A stretch of 64,000 nucleotides of DNA, from the NCBI RefSeq assembly GCF_003672135.1, contig NC_039510.1, forward strand, positions 13,206,001-13,270,000. Direction: 5' to 3'. This DNA comes from Ooceraea biroi (taxonomy: Eukaryota > Arthropoda > Insecta > Hymenoptera > Formicidae). The position numbers were made by a program, and so were the translations under genes. Below are positions 12,693 to 25,500 of this stretch, one piece after another (positions within the stretch are counted from its first letter, which is position 1; each line of letters opens with the position of its first letter). The notes under the pieces were generated by a model. It saw only the letters and a list, made by a program, of their open reading frames with translations, did not search any database and was not told the DNA's origin.

Positions 12693-15600
12693 CATCAAAG
12701 GCGCCGATCAGACATGGAGGGATGAGGGCACCCCTTTTATCGCCGACTTTGTCACGCAGGAGCCGCCACCGCGGAACCGAAGAATACGCTTCCTTCGCGC
12801 CACACCACCCATTCATCCCTTGACTCCGATGCTTTCGAGTTCCGTCAGAGCGAAAAGTATTTGCGGGATTGAAACGAGAGCAAGCTCGCGAAAAGAGAAC
12901 GAGGGAGAGAGAGATGCTGTGACGCTTACGCGGTGTCTACTTATACCGAGTGTCCCGGAATCATCGCGGAGGTTCAGCAATCACAATCGCAGAACTGCAT
13001 CATGATCAATATTAGCGAAAAATTGAAAATTTTTCTGTTTTAGTTAAATCACCAATTTTTGGCGTTAAACATCCTGATAAATAAGCTTTTAATCAAGATT
13101 TTTGGTAAAATAAAGCGTAACTGAGATTATCGAAAGGAACAAAAGCCATATTTTAACGTGTATATATTTTCGATGGAGATTTATTTATTTATGGGGATAA
13201 CAATGAAATTTATTATAGTTCTCTTTGTTATTAATTGTTGTTGTAAATTGTTGTTGATCGAAGAAATTATATGAATACGACACGTATAAACACGTACGGC
13301 ACACATGTTTTAGAAGACGTATGAATAATCCCAATAGTATTTATTTTCGCAATACATCATAAACTGAAACTACTTTTATTACATAAAATCAACTCATTGT
13401 TTCAAATTGTGCGCGTCATTTGTATACTATAATTTACGTTTATTTCATCATGCGAAATTCCGTAGAGAATGTTAGCAAAAGTTGAGCGAAGCGTATACTA
13501 TACTCCCTGGGATTTTTTAATTTTAAACGTTAAACATCTCGCTAGTTAAAGCTGAGTCAAGTTTTCTCGCTATATACAATAAGGATCATGCCGAAGTAAT
13601 TAATAGTGCTTTTTTTCTTACTTTCTACTAAAACGAAATTCGCCGAAACCTTTTATAAATATTAAATAGCATTCTACTTAAACTATTAATCAAGTTTTCT
13701 CAAGAGACCTTTATTATTTTATAATAAAGATTTAAGGATTATTAAAAGGAAATATATTTTCTTTATGGATTCTATTTTCTAAAATATGTTACATTTTTGC
13801 AACGTCTATTAAAAACATTGTAACAAGAAAAATGTTTCACTCGCAACAGTCTCAACTTTAAATGTCGAAAGTCGGATAGCATTAAATTGTTTCTCTTAAA
13901 CTTAAGACCTTCTTATTAATCATCACTTATTCACACATCATCCAATATTTAGCTTCCACGCTGAAACAAAGAAGAATCTTTGTCAAGAAAGTTTCGATTA
14001 TGGCTAAAACATAACAGAAAACCGCACAGAGCATACGTATCGAAACTTATCCTCTTACAACGGACAAAGTGCACCATCGGGACCCGGGATTCAATTACAA
14101 CTTGCCGAAGTGTATCTGGATCGGATTTGATCGAGAACTCTCCGGTGACAAGTCCGCCTCGAGAATTTTCCGCGCGAAAACGAGACATTTTATCCATTCT
14201 TTTCCATAAAATCGGATCGTGTGATTTCAGTAAGTACACCGAGCGCACGAGTATGACGGCGATCGTTGTACTTCCCATAATTACAATCGGAAATGAGAAA
14301 TCGATAGAAAGAAAATCATTTCCACGTTCGACTGCGATGTAAAACACGTTTCTTCGTATTTACAGCGTGAGGACTGCGAAATCACCGGTGCTATAATATA
14401 TTAGTGAGCACAATGAATTCAGTAATTATTTAAATGCAATTAATTATTGCGCGAGTAAGTCAGACCTGCGATCCAGAAAAATCGTGAACAATCGCAGACA
14501 TAATATATTTCCTCGCAAAGAGGAATACAGTTGTCACAATGAGGAAACGCAAATGCACCCGGGATCAGTTATCGCACTGCTCGGTATATAAATCACTCAG
14601 GTCACCACCGTAAATTATATCGAGCTACGCTTCGAACCGGTAAATTCGGCCATTTGCGCGAGTACACGGTGTGGGTTAACTAAATAGCCGCGCTTGTTTA
14701 CATTACGTGCACTGGCGACAATGTAAATTAATAAATATACGCTATATGATATGCCGAGATGCAATTTGCGGTTGGTCTAGCAAGCCTCCGCCCACCCTCT
14801 CCTCCGTGCGAAAGTTTGCAGCATGTTAACATTACAAACGTAAAATAAAAATGTCGAATAAAGCGTATGAAAATTGTACGAATGTTCAACATACGTACGC
14901 AGAATTTAGATAATAATAAATTAGCTTACATAATGATTTTATGTTAAAAGAGAGAACGAAAGCTAAGATACATAAAGCCCTCCGGAGAACGATAAAGCGT
15001 TACATAATCAAAGAAACTTTCGTGTGAAATCTATATTAGCCACGGTGAGACACTCAATGGACAGAAACAATAAAAAGGGGAACAAATATTTAATAAAATT
15101 TCCGGAACAGGAAACCGACTCGAAATTAATCAGAAACGGGAAACTTGAAATAGAACGTTATACAAAAGGAAGAAAGGGGACAGCGATGGCCTCTTCAGGG
15201 TACAACGGAGCTGGAGCACCTGGCAAACAACCCCATACACCGTGATGCACGGTTTCCAAAGAGCAATCCGGAAAAAAAGAGAGATCGTCTCCGCGAAAGC
15301 CTCGGACGTGATCCTTATCTTTCGCTGCGAACGAAAGCGAGTCTCAGTCAGCTGTGCGAGCATTTCGCGGGGGAGAACTTGGAAAAGAAGAGGGTGTTCG
15401 CAGTTGCGAAACTTCCACCGTGTTATGGTTAACCCAGTTGCGTCAGAAGGGCGAGGCTAGACAAAGTACACAACCAAGACGTTGCCTATAGATCACAGCC
15501 CGAGAAGACGAAAACGAAAAGGAGAATGGATGCTTCCCTTGCAAGCGCCTAGAAATCCACCACCAACTCGCAGTCTAAAGGCGAGCAATGACCATCGATC

Positions 15601-18126
15601 TATCAAGGTTTTTTGTTCGATTTCTCTGTGAATCTGATGTTAAAGCGCGCAGAGTTCTTGGGCGATCATGAGGAAACTTACTGCTGTGTGTGTAACATAT
15701 TTTGCGTTCGCGTTGTGATTCATAATCCATGCGCTATGCGTAGAGCGCCGTGATTTGATTATTAATAAACGTTATTAGGAGTAGCTCAAAGTTTCATTTT
15801 GCCAAGTTGTAATAATTGATGAGTCGCTCGTCAACATACGAACTGACGTGTATTATTTATTAATCGATTCTCGCGCGATCGATTTTTCGAACGCCGATCC
15901 TCTTTCTTGTAACACCGCCCACTGCTAATAGAACCGTTTCTCGAGAGGTCGATCGGCCGGGCTGAAATATTAATCCGCGCGTTCCTTGGAATAAGACGAC
16001 GTGGAGGAGGCGCGGGTGGCAGGAGGATGAAGAGGGATTGTATAGGCCTAACGCCTCGGCGCCACAGGCCGGCGAGGGCGAGAGAGGAATTTATTGATCT
16101 CGCCAACCCTTTGCCCTACATTCCAAACTATTTCTCGCTCGCGCCGTCTCGCCGGCCGTGCCTCTCTCTGTCTCGAACTCTTCCTCGTCCAACTTTTTGT
16201 CTCCCGCAGCCTCTCGCGCCCATTTTTCCCTCCACTTCGATGTACACGGTGTCCCGAAGACTCATCCGACTACTTCTCAACTATTTTATCGCGAATGTGA
16301 ATTGCCCAATGAAACATTCGATGAAATGATCAGAAAAATTCAAGATCATCAGTTCTTATAATTTTGTAAGATTTAAGTATCTTCATGATTTAGAATTTAA
16401 TGCTTGTTCGATTTCGCGAGTAGTTCGATTAATGATAAATAGTAATAGAAATAATATATATTACTACTGTTATATTCTTTTGATATATTTCATTTTGTAA
16501 TAATTTTCAGATCAAATTTATTTCAAACACTAACAACTGATTAATGAAATATAATATTAAAAAATATAACTTTACTACAACTTCAGTACAACGTTAAGGC
16601 GAATCTTAGATATCCAAGATACTGAGACCTTGTCATTTCCGTTACCTTATTTTCTAGTATCTATAGTTCAAATATAAAGACTCTGGAGCACAATGTGTAT
16701 ACCTCTTTTCCCTCGTTTCTTTCTTTCTCTGTCTCTTTTGCAGTATTATCATTTTTATATGCATTATCGACGCGAGTTTTCTCGTTCTCGCGAGTCATTA
16801 TCTGTCGCCGTAGGTTTTTTACATCTTTATAATATTCATAATAATCTCGACCGGTTCTACCTGTCGCTCTTACAAGTTGTGAATATCCATCATCCTCTCG
16901 AGCTATCGCGCTATTCAGCCACACAGATGTTCACCTTGTTTAAAACGCACTTCCGCTTTCGCAATGCTGGTTCCGGCGACTACCAGGTCACGCCACGTGC
17001 AGATCGATGCTCGATGTTTTATGCAACAGCAATTAAAAGCGCGAACACTCGTTCGGCGTTCATCAATGTACTAGCAAAAAATCGATCGAATATAAAGGAT
17101 GCATAACGGAAATCGCAGAGTTGAATTTTCGCTATTAAGTGTAATTTCTCATCAGTATCTTATAACTGATATTTTACTCCATTGAATTTCCATATTTTAG
17201 TAACTAAAGATATGAAAGATTAACAACACAACTTGCGCGTTGCTAACGCTTACGTCAGCAAAGGGTGAACGTTTCATCGATGTTGTCATCTGAAAATGAA
17301 TAATCTTTCAGCCGTTCTTTCCATTGGCTTTCTAATATATGCGTTTAGGAGAAAGTGCATGACTTCTCGGGCACCCTATACACATAAATCATTCCACGTG
17401 CAATTCGTAATGCGGACGAATTCGCAGAAGTTCAGCGGGCGACATAAATCTCATCAGCAAACGTATATTTTCGAAACCGCCCGAAGGAAGTAATGCCGCT
17501 GCAAATCGCGTGCATTCCCTCTCCTGGAAAGTACAAACGTGCTACGTGCGTAATACTTGCGTGTTCCGGGTAACGAAAGGGTTGGTGAGGATGCGGAGGG
17601 TGCATCGGGGAGACGGGGCACGTCGAGTCGTAAATTGCATGACGCTGCGGCAAAACGCGTAGGTGAAACAATCAATCAGAGAAATCGTGTTTCTGTTCTG
17701 CGCAAGCACTTCGCCTCCGTTTCGCGATTTTCAAGTCAATGCGCGACGCACCGTATCGCAACGCTTTTCCGAACACAACGCTTGCGATCATGATCCATCT
17801 GACTTGGCGTCATTAAACGCGATCTGTTCCTCACTTGAATCTCTCGTGATGATTTTATAATAGAATCGCAAGTAATTTAAAATCGTGAAAATCCAGTAGA
17901 CGTTCGCGATTCTGCAAATATCTTTATTGCTCATGCGGTTTTGTTATAAACAGTAAAGGATACATTTTTTCTGATATTTCGATATTGAGATTCGAAGAAT
18001 TTATTCGATAAAATGTTCATATCGATATGCGAAGTAGTAAAATTACTAATATTATTGAACGTAATTATGCAAGATATTAAAGCCACAGCAAACGCGGTAT
18101 ATAATTAATAACTCATATTAATGTGC

Positions 18127-18145
18127 ATATATATATATATATATA
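18127..18145. repeat. (TA)n tract at mariner insertion site
   Basis: A TA run ending at the 5' terminus of the mariner. Mariners insert at TA and duplicate it, so a TA tract is an expected target. Confidence 0.85.
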
Positions 18146-18175
18146 TTAGGAGTGTGATTTAGTTTTGAGGGTTTT
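18146..18175 (+). repeat. Mariner 5' terminal inverted repeat
   Basis: Thirty bases that match the reverse complement of 19,392-19,421 with one mismatch at the sixth position (A versus G). Confidence 0.9.
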
Positions 18176-18316
18176 GCAACAGATGGCTGTAGTGTCGGTT
18201 TGTTCCAATAGCTGTTTCCGCTAACTGTTGTTTCTTACAGTGTTGACATTATCCATGACATTTAGTAGCATTATAGCAATAGATGCAATAACAGTCGTGT
18301 TTATATCATCGTAAAA

Positions 18317-19344
18317 ATGCAACTTCCGAAAGAGCATTTTCGACATGCGTTGCTTTTGTTTTTTAATCAAAAGAAAACTGCGGCTGAGGGTTATAGAATT
18401 CTTGTAGAAACTTGTGGTGATTCTTCCCCATCAATTAAGACGTGTGAATACTGGTTTAGACGCTTTAAAAGGGGTGATACTGATGTGAAGTACAAAGAAC
18501 GCTCGGGACAACCAAGAAAGCTTGAAAATGCAGATTTGCAAGCATTATTGGACGAAAATCCAACACAATCCACTTCAGAACTTGCCAGAGTATTAAATGT
18601 TGATCGTACAACAGTTACCAAACATTTACATGAAATGGGAAAAATTCAGAAAGAAGGGAAATGGGTTCGACATGAATTATCGGAAAGTGCCATTGCGAAC
18701 CGGTTGAACATTTGCATTTCGTTGATCGCCAGGCAAAAAAAGAATAGTCTTTTATCTCGGATTGTTACTGGGGATGAAAAGTGGATCTATTTTGATAATC
18801 CCAAACGCAGAAAATCATGGGTGGATCCAGGCCAACCATCAACATCCACTCCGAGACGCAATATTCACGGTTCAAAAGTAAGCTCTGTATTTGGTGGGAT
18901 CAAGAAGGTATAGTGTACTATGAGCTGTTAAATCCGCATGAGACTGTCACGGCTGATCGTTATCGACACCAATTGTACAAGTTGAAGCAAGCATTGGACC
19001 AAAAACGACAACCAATTGCGAGTAAACGACGGAAAGTGATTCTTCTTCGTGACAACGCTCGACCTCACGTTGCGTTATCAGTGAAACAAACACTATTAGA
19101 GCTTGAATGGCAAGTCTTACCGCACCCCGCGTATTCTCCGGACATTGCTCCATGCGATTATTATTTGTTCCGGTCGATGCAACACGCTTTAGAGGATACA
19201 CACTTTCATAATTTCGAAGAAGTGCGAAAATTCGTCGACGAATGGATCAACTGAAAAGAAGAGTCATTTTATCGTCGTGGAATCCATCTCTTGCCAGAAA
19301 GATGGGAAAAAGTTATAGAAAACGAAGGAAAATATTTTGATTAA
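18317..19344 (+). pseudogene. Mariner transposase, broken by one frameshift and one premature stop
   Basis: A mariner transposase catalyses cut-and-paste transposition at TA sites. The first open part (18,317-18,913) carries the paired N-terminal DNA-binding region. Its first helix-turn-helix falls at about residues 5-55; the second is around TSELARVLNVDRTTVTKHL and is followed by a WVRHEL linker motif (usually WVPHEL). The first catalytic Asp is D153 in TGDEKW. After GSKV the homology moves to another frame, consistent with loss of one base near 18,881. The second part carries the second Asp in LRDNARPH and the third in SPDIAPCDYYLF, with 34 residues between them (D34D), so all three acidic residues survive. 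A TGA at 19,252-19,254 interrupts it; mariner-like tail sequence (RRGIHLLPERWEK) continues in frame to a TAA at 19,342-19,344. I do not assign a subfamily. Two lesions imply a relatively young dead copy. Confidence 0.93.
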
Positions 19345-19391
19345 GGTATTCATTCATTATCATATTTAAATACATGCGTTTTTGAGCAAAA

Positions 19392-19421
19392 AAAACCCTC
19401 AAAACTAAATCACACCCCTAA
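19392..19421 (-). repeat. Mariner 3' terminal inverted repeat
   Basis: Inverted partner of 18,146-18,175, ending in CCTAA and followed by TA. Confidence 0.9.
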
Positions 19422-19435
19422 TATATATATATATA
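19422..19435. repeat. (TA)n spacer between two facing mariner ends
   Basis: A short TA run lying between the 3' end of the full mariner and a second TIR fragment. Confidence 0.85.
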
Positions 19436-19461
19436 TTAGGGGTGTGATTTAGTTTTAGAGG
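19436..19461 (+). mobile_element. Solo mariner TIR fragment
   Basis: TTAGGGGTGTGATTTAGTTTT matches the outer 21 bases of the neighbouring element's 3' TIR exactly, but in the opposite orientation, so the two ends face each other across a TA tract. The match fades within about five further bases and another TA tract follows. It may be the remnant of a second insertion into the same TA-rich target that lost its interior, or a partial duplication of the end. Confidence 0.8.

Positions 19462-19466
<5 letters not shown>

Positions 19467-19504
<38 letters not shown>
19467..19504. repeat. (TA)n microsatellite
   Basis: About 38 bases of TA dinucleotides right after the solo mariner end. Confidence 0.9.
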
Positions 19505-19507
<3 letters not shown>

Positions 19508-22500
19508 GCATGCAATATACTAGCAGATTCTGAATGTGTAATTCTACGATCGATCAGCTCATGTAAAGCTTGCAATTGGAAAGAGAGAAATAATCTTGGA
19601 ATTGAACGTTAGCATGTAATCTCAAGAGAAGATAAGAAAAGACTATCATCTGGGAAATCTTGAAAGTGGTAAAGAAACGCGACGCAGGTCACTCGCACCG
19701 CATAGTTGCATTTAGTTCTAGCAAAACGTGGAACGAGTGAAAATCAGCTGTCACACCGAGCGTGACTCACTTGCCCTGACACTTTCATCAACACCTTCAC
19801 AACCAATCTCAAACAAGCGAAAGTGACTAGTTGTGCGCCGTGGGTTTCTGCGGTGGCTCAACGCTAAATCGCGCTTGCATAATATGCACGCCCTGGGATG
19901 GATGACACGTCAATGTGATGGACACTCGCGAGTAGAATCTCACATTAACATGTTGTGTATGAGAGACGAAAATGTCCACATTTCCATACGTCAAACATTG
20001 TAGAGCTTCTCGTAGCGTAGAGCTATTACATCGTCGAAGCTTCGTCCAGTGACCAGAAATATGTTTTTAACGGTTTCCCAGCGGAGAAATTAATGTTTGA
20101 ACGATTACATACGTGGAGAAGCATTCTTATTAACGGTGTCTGGGAATATTGAAAAACTGGAAATCTAACTCCGATACACAACATGTTGAGAAGCGACATG
20201 ATCGTGACGAACGTTCGCTTTCGATTGCTAGAAAATAGAAAGCGCGGCCTAAGGTATTTGGATCGCTGAATTGATCACAGAAGTTCCATTCCTATTAGCA
20301 AAAAGAGATTCATACCTGGTGGAATGCGGATTGATCTCTTCTTTCCGCCAGCGCGAATATTATACATTCGCAATTCTGCATATTTCCCTGCATATTCTCG
20401 TGAAAAATCTGGCTAAAACCTGTTATTCATTCATCTAAATTTCTTTTATTTGCGGGGTAACTGCAGATTTCTACTGCCAGGTGCACTGCCAATAATTTCG
20501 TGGAGATAAAGTAATCATTAATGTCATTAGCCTCGTATTTCATTAACGCTGTCTCAAGCTATAGCGCGGCTTTCTAAATTGTTTCGTCACGTTCAACTGC
20601 GGCCGCATCAATTGCAATAATTTTATTTAAAATTTCTCATGCTGTTTTTTCTATACATATGTGACCCGTATACATCTGTACATTGTGCACGAAGTTACAT
20701 AAGAAACGGACAATAGCCTATTTACGATGGCTTAATTGTAATACTTGTCAAGTATATTTCCCACTTGCTCGAAGGCCACGAAAAAAGAACTGTCGAGACA
20801 TTGGAGAAACTGGAGCGGACGCAGTTAATCCACGCCTCTCTCGGTTACTTCAGGTATTTCGATTTTTACCCAAATAGGGACGCGCCTCTCTCCGCTTATA
20901 CCGGGTAGCCGCCGTCGAACTGACGTGTACACGCGAGAATTTACCGCGCAGTTTCGCAGAGGTTTCGCAAGAGTAATCGTCGCCGTGAGCTTCAAAGAGC
21001 AAAGTGAAAATCAGTTTTTCATCGGGTACCATAAAACCTCGCTGGTTGCTCGTACAATTAACGTGACTGGCTTCAGAAGTGCAACAAAAATGCGTTTAAT
21101 TCGTCGCGAGATCACTCGAGGCAAAAGACTGCACTGTTTTCTCTATAAACATAAATATTTTCTGTGAAAATATTTAAGAAAATCTCTTTTGCACTTCTCT
21201 TACATATATTTCTGAAAGCTTCATATAAATAAATTTTATATTTCTCGACGAAAAATTCATGTCTTAAACATGCTATTATGCAATGATACATTGATATTAT
21301 TATATTGTTGAAATCAAACTCAAAACTATAAACCACGATATAATTAATTTCCCAGAAACTGTTCTCTACATTTATCACATAAAATTTATCAAAAGGAAAC
21401 AAGAGTTTGGATATACGAATAAAAGTCCGATGCAAAACCTAAATGAATGTTTTTTTTTTCAGTTCGCCTGCAGTGCTAGAAATCCTAAGAATCAAAAACT
21501 AAATATAACTACTGGCATAATATTTAATTCGTTAACAGCTTATTCTCAATATAACATCATAAATTTTGCGAAAATTTATTAGATTGAACGGAAAGTCTAA
21601 TTAAGAATTAATAGTTATGTTTAAATTTTATCAAAACAAAAATCTGCACGGACTTTTCGATTAACGCAGAACGCGCGTTCTACACGATACAGAAGAAATG
21701 TTGATCATCTTCTCATCACCTTCGCATGGCTCGACCAATTGTTTTGCATTTTATCTACATGAAAATACGCATGAAAGTACGCTCAGCGTTCTGCATTATT
21801 TATCATTATTCGCAAATCACATTTCACATCGAGTTGCGGTTTCAAAACCAAATTACGTCATGCAGAAATACCCGGAGAAAAATCAGAATACTCGGTCGCG
21901 TCGGTCGGCAGACGGTATGCACCGCCGTCCATCGAATTTTCGTGGTTCTTAACGGTCGTGCGTGCACGGAAGTCGGTCTGCGAGTCGTCGTCGGCACGCT
22001 CGGTGCGCACGTCAGGGTCACTGACCCCGATACACAGTGTGACATAATACCAAGCGCTGTACACGTGGACGAGACGAGTGCGGCGTGCCGTCCGTGTGCG
22101 CGCGTCCACGTACGCACACACGCGCGTGCACATGACGCGTGCACGTAAACGGAACCGAATGTTCCCCCGATTTAGGGTGCATCCCCAACGAAACACTCAC
22201 GGCATCACTTGCATCACTCACGGCAGCAAAATAACGCACACATACGAGAGCTCTGCACATATAAGGAGAAAATTTTGAGCGTGTTTAATAAGAATGATCG
22301 TTATCGGTGAGAGAGTAATATTGCCGATGCGAGATAAATCGGGTCTACCGTATGGCGAGAAGTAAGGCGTAAATGGATGAAGCGACGCGGTTACACAAGA
22401 AAAGATGCGCCGAGGAGCCGTCTTGAATATGTGCACGTTCGAGCGTGAAAGTGATTCTATCTCTTCGCGCACGAGATCTCGAAGGATGTTTTTAAATTTA

Positions 22501-25500
22501 GCGATGACCGCGACTTTTCGCCGCGCGCGTTCGCTTCGTTGAGAAGGTGCAAAGTGGATGCGCGCTCGTTGTCGCGTAAATTCCTATCTGTGTTTGCTCA
22601 CGGCTCAATGAACGGCTCTTACGGACAACGAATCCGCAATAAGAATAAAACTATGTTGAGTCTATTAGTTAATCTGAAAGATATTGAAGCTGAAGATTGG
22701 GAGGCGACCAATCAAAAATGTCATCTGCTTTTCATTGGTCAAACCCCATTTTCCACAGCGTAGTCTGCTACATGATTACGTAATGCCTGTAATAAATCAG
22801 ATTTGTGTGCAAAGCGACGTAGTTCGATGGAGCGGCAATAAATAATCTCTAATCTTCCACCGAACCGCGCGGAATGATCACTCGCAACGCCGATACAGTT
22901 TGTGATCGAAGATCCAGAAAGACCGGAAATCTTGCAAGGTAGCGAAGAACTCGACAACCGCAGAAAAAGAGAAACAGGAGGAGAAATCAGAAAAACGGAA
23001 GCCGGAAGTCCACCGCGGCGCGGAGCACTCGTGAGAGAGGTGTCGTCGATGACGGTCCGCGAAGAGTGCGACAAAACCTGACAATGCCAGATAAATTATA
23101 CGGTTGGTCGTTCGTTTCTTCGGTACTAATCGAAGCGAAGCACTAGCTAACGATAGGCGATAACATCTGTGCGACTCACCTGCTCACGAGCAAGAAAAGG
23201 AAGATGAGGGAGTCGCAGCCGATCGCATCATCGTCGGCTGGATGAATTTTATTTGCATCGCGATAAAATTATAGACCGCGCCGGAAGACGCGCCTCTCAA
23301 GGGGCGCCCGCGTTCTCGTGCTCCTTGTCTCTCCTGAGAAATGCATCGGGGACAACACGAGGGGGGACGTGGCCCACACAGGGCGTATAGAGAAATACCG
23401 ACGAGCGTCGGCGTGCCGGTTTTTTTTATTTTAGCAACTCCGAACGCGCGGCAAGGTCGACTAACTGTACCCCGAATACCTGCTGTACGCACACTTGAAA
23501 CCGCGCGCGGCGAACATCGAGCGAACACGTACAGCTGATGTTTCTTATTCCCGACGTTATTACGAGTACGGCAATAAGATCGGATCCCGCTAATTTACAC
23601 GCGTTACCGCGGCGACTTTTATCATTCCCGCGCGCTCATTCCCGCGGATGTTCGCAGGGGAAAATCCTTCGTTCTGTCGGAGACTTTTGCAATTCTGCGG
23701 CGTGAACGATACACAAGATTCCATACTTTGCAAACATTAACGAAGCGACCGTTGCAATAACTTTTTGTAGTATTTGAAATCGGCATTTCCATATACGGAT
23801 ATTCTCTGATCACGTCACGTTAGTTACCATTTCGACGTCCATCGAAACGTCACGTCGAGACGTTAACGCGCCTAACAATCTCGCTGTCTTGAAAAATTAA
23901 ATGTTATTACGAAGGCAACGATTTTTTCAACTATTCGCGCGAGTCATATATTCGCTCGTGACTCTTGGCTTATCGCAGAACAGTAATTTCTGCAGAAATT
24001 TATGTGAAAATTCTGTGAAATGAAGAACGATCGTGCCATCGTGGTATCTAACGCGAATATATAATTAATCCTGCGATTCTCGATGGAAAATGCTTGTTTT
24101 GCAATTGAGCGGTACGCATACTCGGTGTGCCAAAAACCTCGTTCGCGACCAATCACACGGCAAAAATCGCAATGCCGTTCATCTCGTGACCTCGTAACGC
24201 CGATATGAGCATCGGCTACGTCATCGTCATCGTCAGCCCAAGGTCGTTGAATTCGCGAAGGAGATACGGTGCACACGAGAGGAAAGCGCGAATCGTGTCG
24301 CGAATGACGAGAACTCAATTCATTCTCGAATAACTCATTGCAAATTCTCACTCTGTCTCTCTCCCTCCCGCCTTCATCATCATTTTCGGCCCCACGATTT
24401 GTCTCGATTTCGATCCAACGCGTAACTCGCAAAAGGTCTTATTTTTAGCGCCACGGTCAAACTACATTTTTAACCGCGCCGATCTATTTGCAGGCATAGA
24501 ATAAATATTAGCTAACCGCTCGTCCAGCTGCAACGCGCGCGCGAGCCGTGGGTTACGATACGATTGTGCAAAAATAACAGATCGATGGCGTCCCATCGCC
24601 GCACTGTTTACGAACGAAAATATGACTCCCGCGAGGAGTACACGAGATACGCGTGCAATACAAATTCCACGTGTTGTGTACACCAGTTTACGGCGCTGTG
24701 CACGATCGCAATTATCGTGCAATTTATTCGCGAAATTATTCGCACGCATCGCGCATCCCGCACGCATATCCCCCCTGCGTCCCGCCTTTCGAGAGAACGA
24801 TTCACGATCGGCGTTTCCGCTGTCGGAAACGTGACGTACGTACATGCGTTTCAGGCGTATGTTTTCGCATCTCTCCGACAGGCACGTGTGAGGCCCAACG
24901 CGAGGCACAATGCGCGAAAAATAACGCGGCACTTAGGCGCTCCAACGTCACGACGACGTTAAGTGACGTCTCTAATGGACCACGACCACCGGCAAGGAGA
25001 AAGAGAAAGAGAGAGAGAATACCTATCTTGTTCCCCTGGCACTAATAGCCCGATCTATTTGTGCTTTTCCAAGGAGCGCTTCCTTCGAGCAAGCAAAGAT
25101 TACGTGAAAGAACGGACATCGGATTCTCACACGAGCGGACAAAGCGCGCGAAACAAGTACTCGCGTCGGTATTTAAGCATTTCTCGAATTGTCTCCCGAT
25201 TGCAAAGATTCTTCGCTTGTCCTGCGCGAGAACGCGAACTTGCGCAATTGTTTGCACAAACGATCGAAAGCTTTTTAAGTGGACATCAAACGAGAGCACT
25301 GGTGCGAGGATGCGAGAATTTAGAGTTTCAGAACAATGTGCGAATTGCATTCAAGCGGAATCAAACTTGTTTGTTCATATTTTGAGCGTTTCCTTTCGTC
25401 AATGTTGAACTTATTTTGCTCTCTTATATCATATTTAATAAAATTTATAAAGAATGGTAGAAAGAATATAGTGACTTGATATTTATTGTATTTGAATTAT

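Larger units (their letters stand above)
8286..18126. other. Gene-free stretch between the foldback element and the mariner
   Basis: I recognise no gene. The DNA is mainly AT-rich, with CpG-richer patches near 12,480-12,960 and 15,860-16,250. Open frames in those patches overlap on both strands and are rich in Ser, Arg and Pro, as expected of non-coding CpG-rich DNA. Noted inside are a 73-bp hairpin (9,707-9,779) and an X-box-like site (12,679). Confidence 0.45.
18146..19421 (+). mobile_element. Mariner (Tc1/mariner superfamily) transposon, 1,276 bp
   Basis: The element has near-perfect terminal inverted repeats of about 30 bp, beginning TTAGGAGTGTGATTTAG at the left and, reverse-complemented, TTAGGGGTGTGATTTAG at the right, with one difference seen. 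A TA dinucleotide lies just outside each end, as expected for the TA duplication. Length and layout match a full-size mariner: a short leader, one transposase frame, then the 3' repeat. The transposase is disrupted, so the copy cannot move by itself, although its ends could still be substrates. A further TIR fragment lies just downstream in opposite orientation to the 3' end. Confidence 0.95.

Noticed and set aside
16245..16262. GGTGTCCCG-like words here and near 12,949, 44,346 and 61,800 considered as ends of a shared transposon family
   Set aside because: The shared words are about 7-9 bases and flanks do not align by eye, so no element can be supported.
23175..23182. Minus-strand CAG|GTGAGT as a real exon end
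   Set aside because: The consensus is good, but the frame leading to it has a stop just before and no other exon evidence exists; kept only as a remark.
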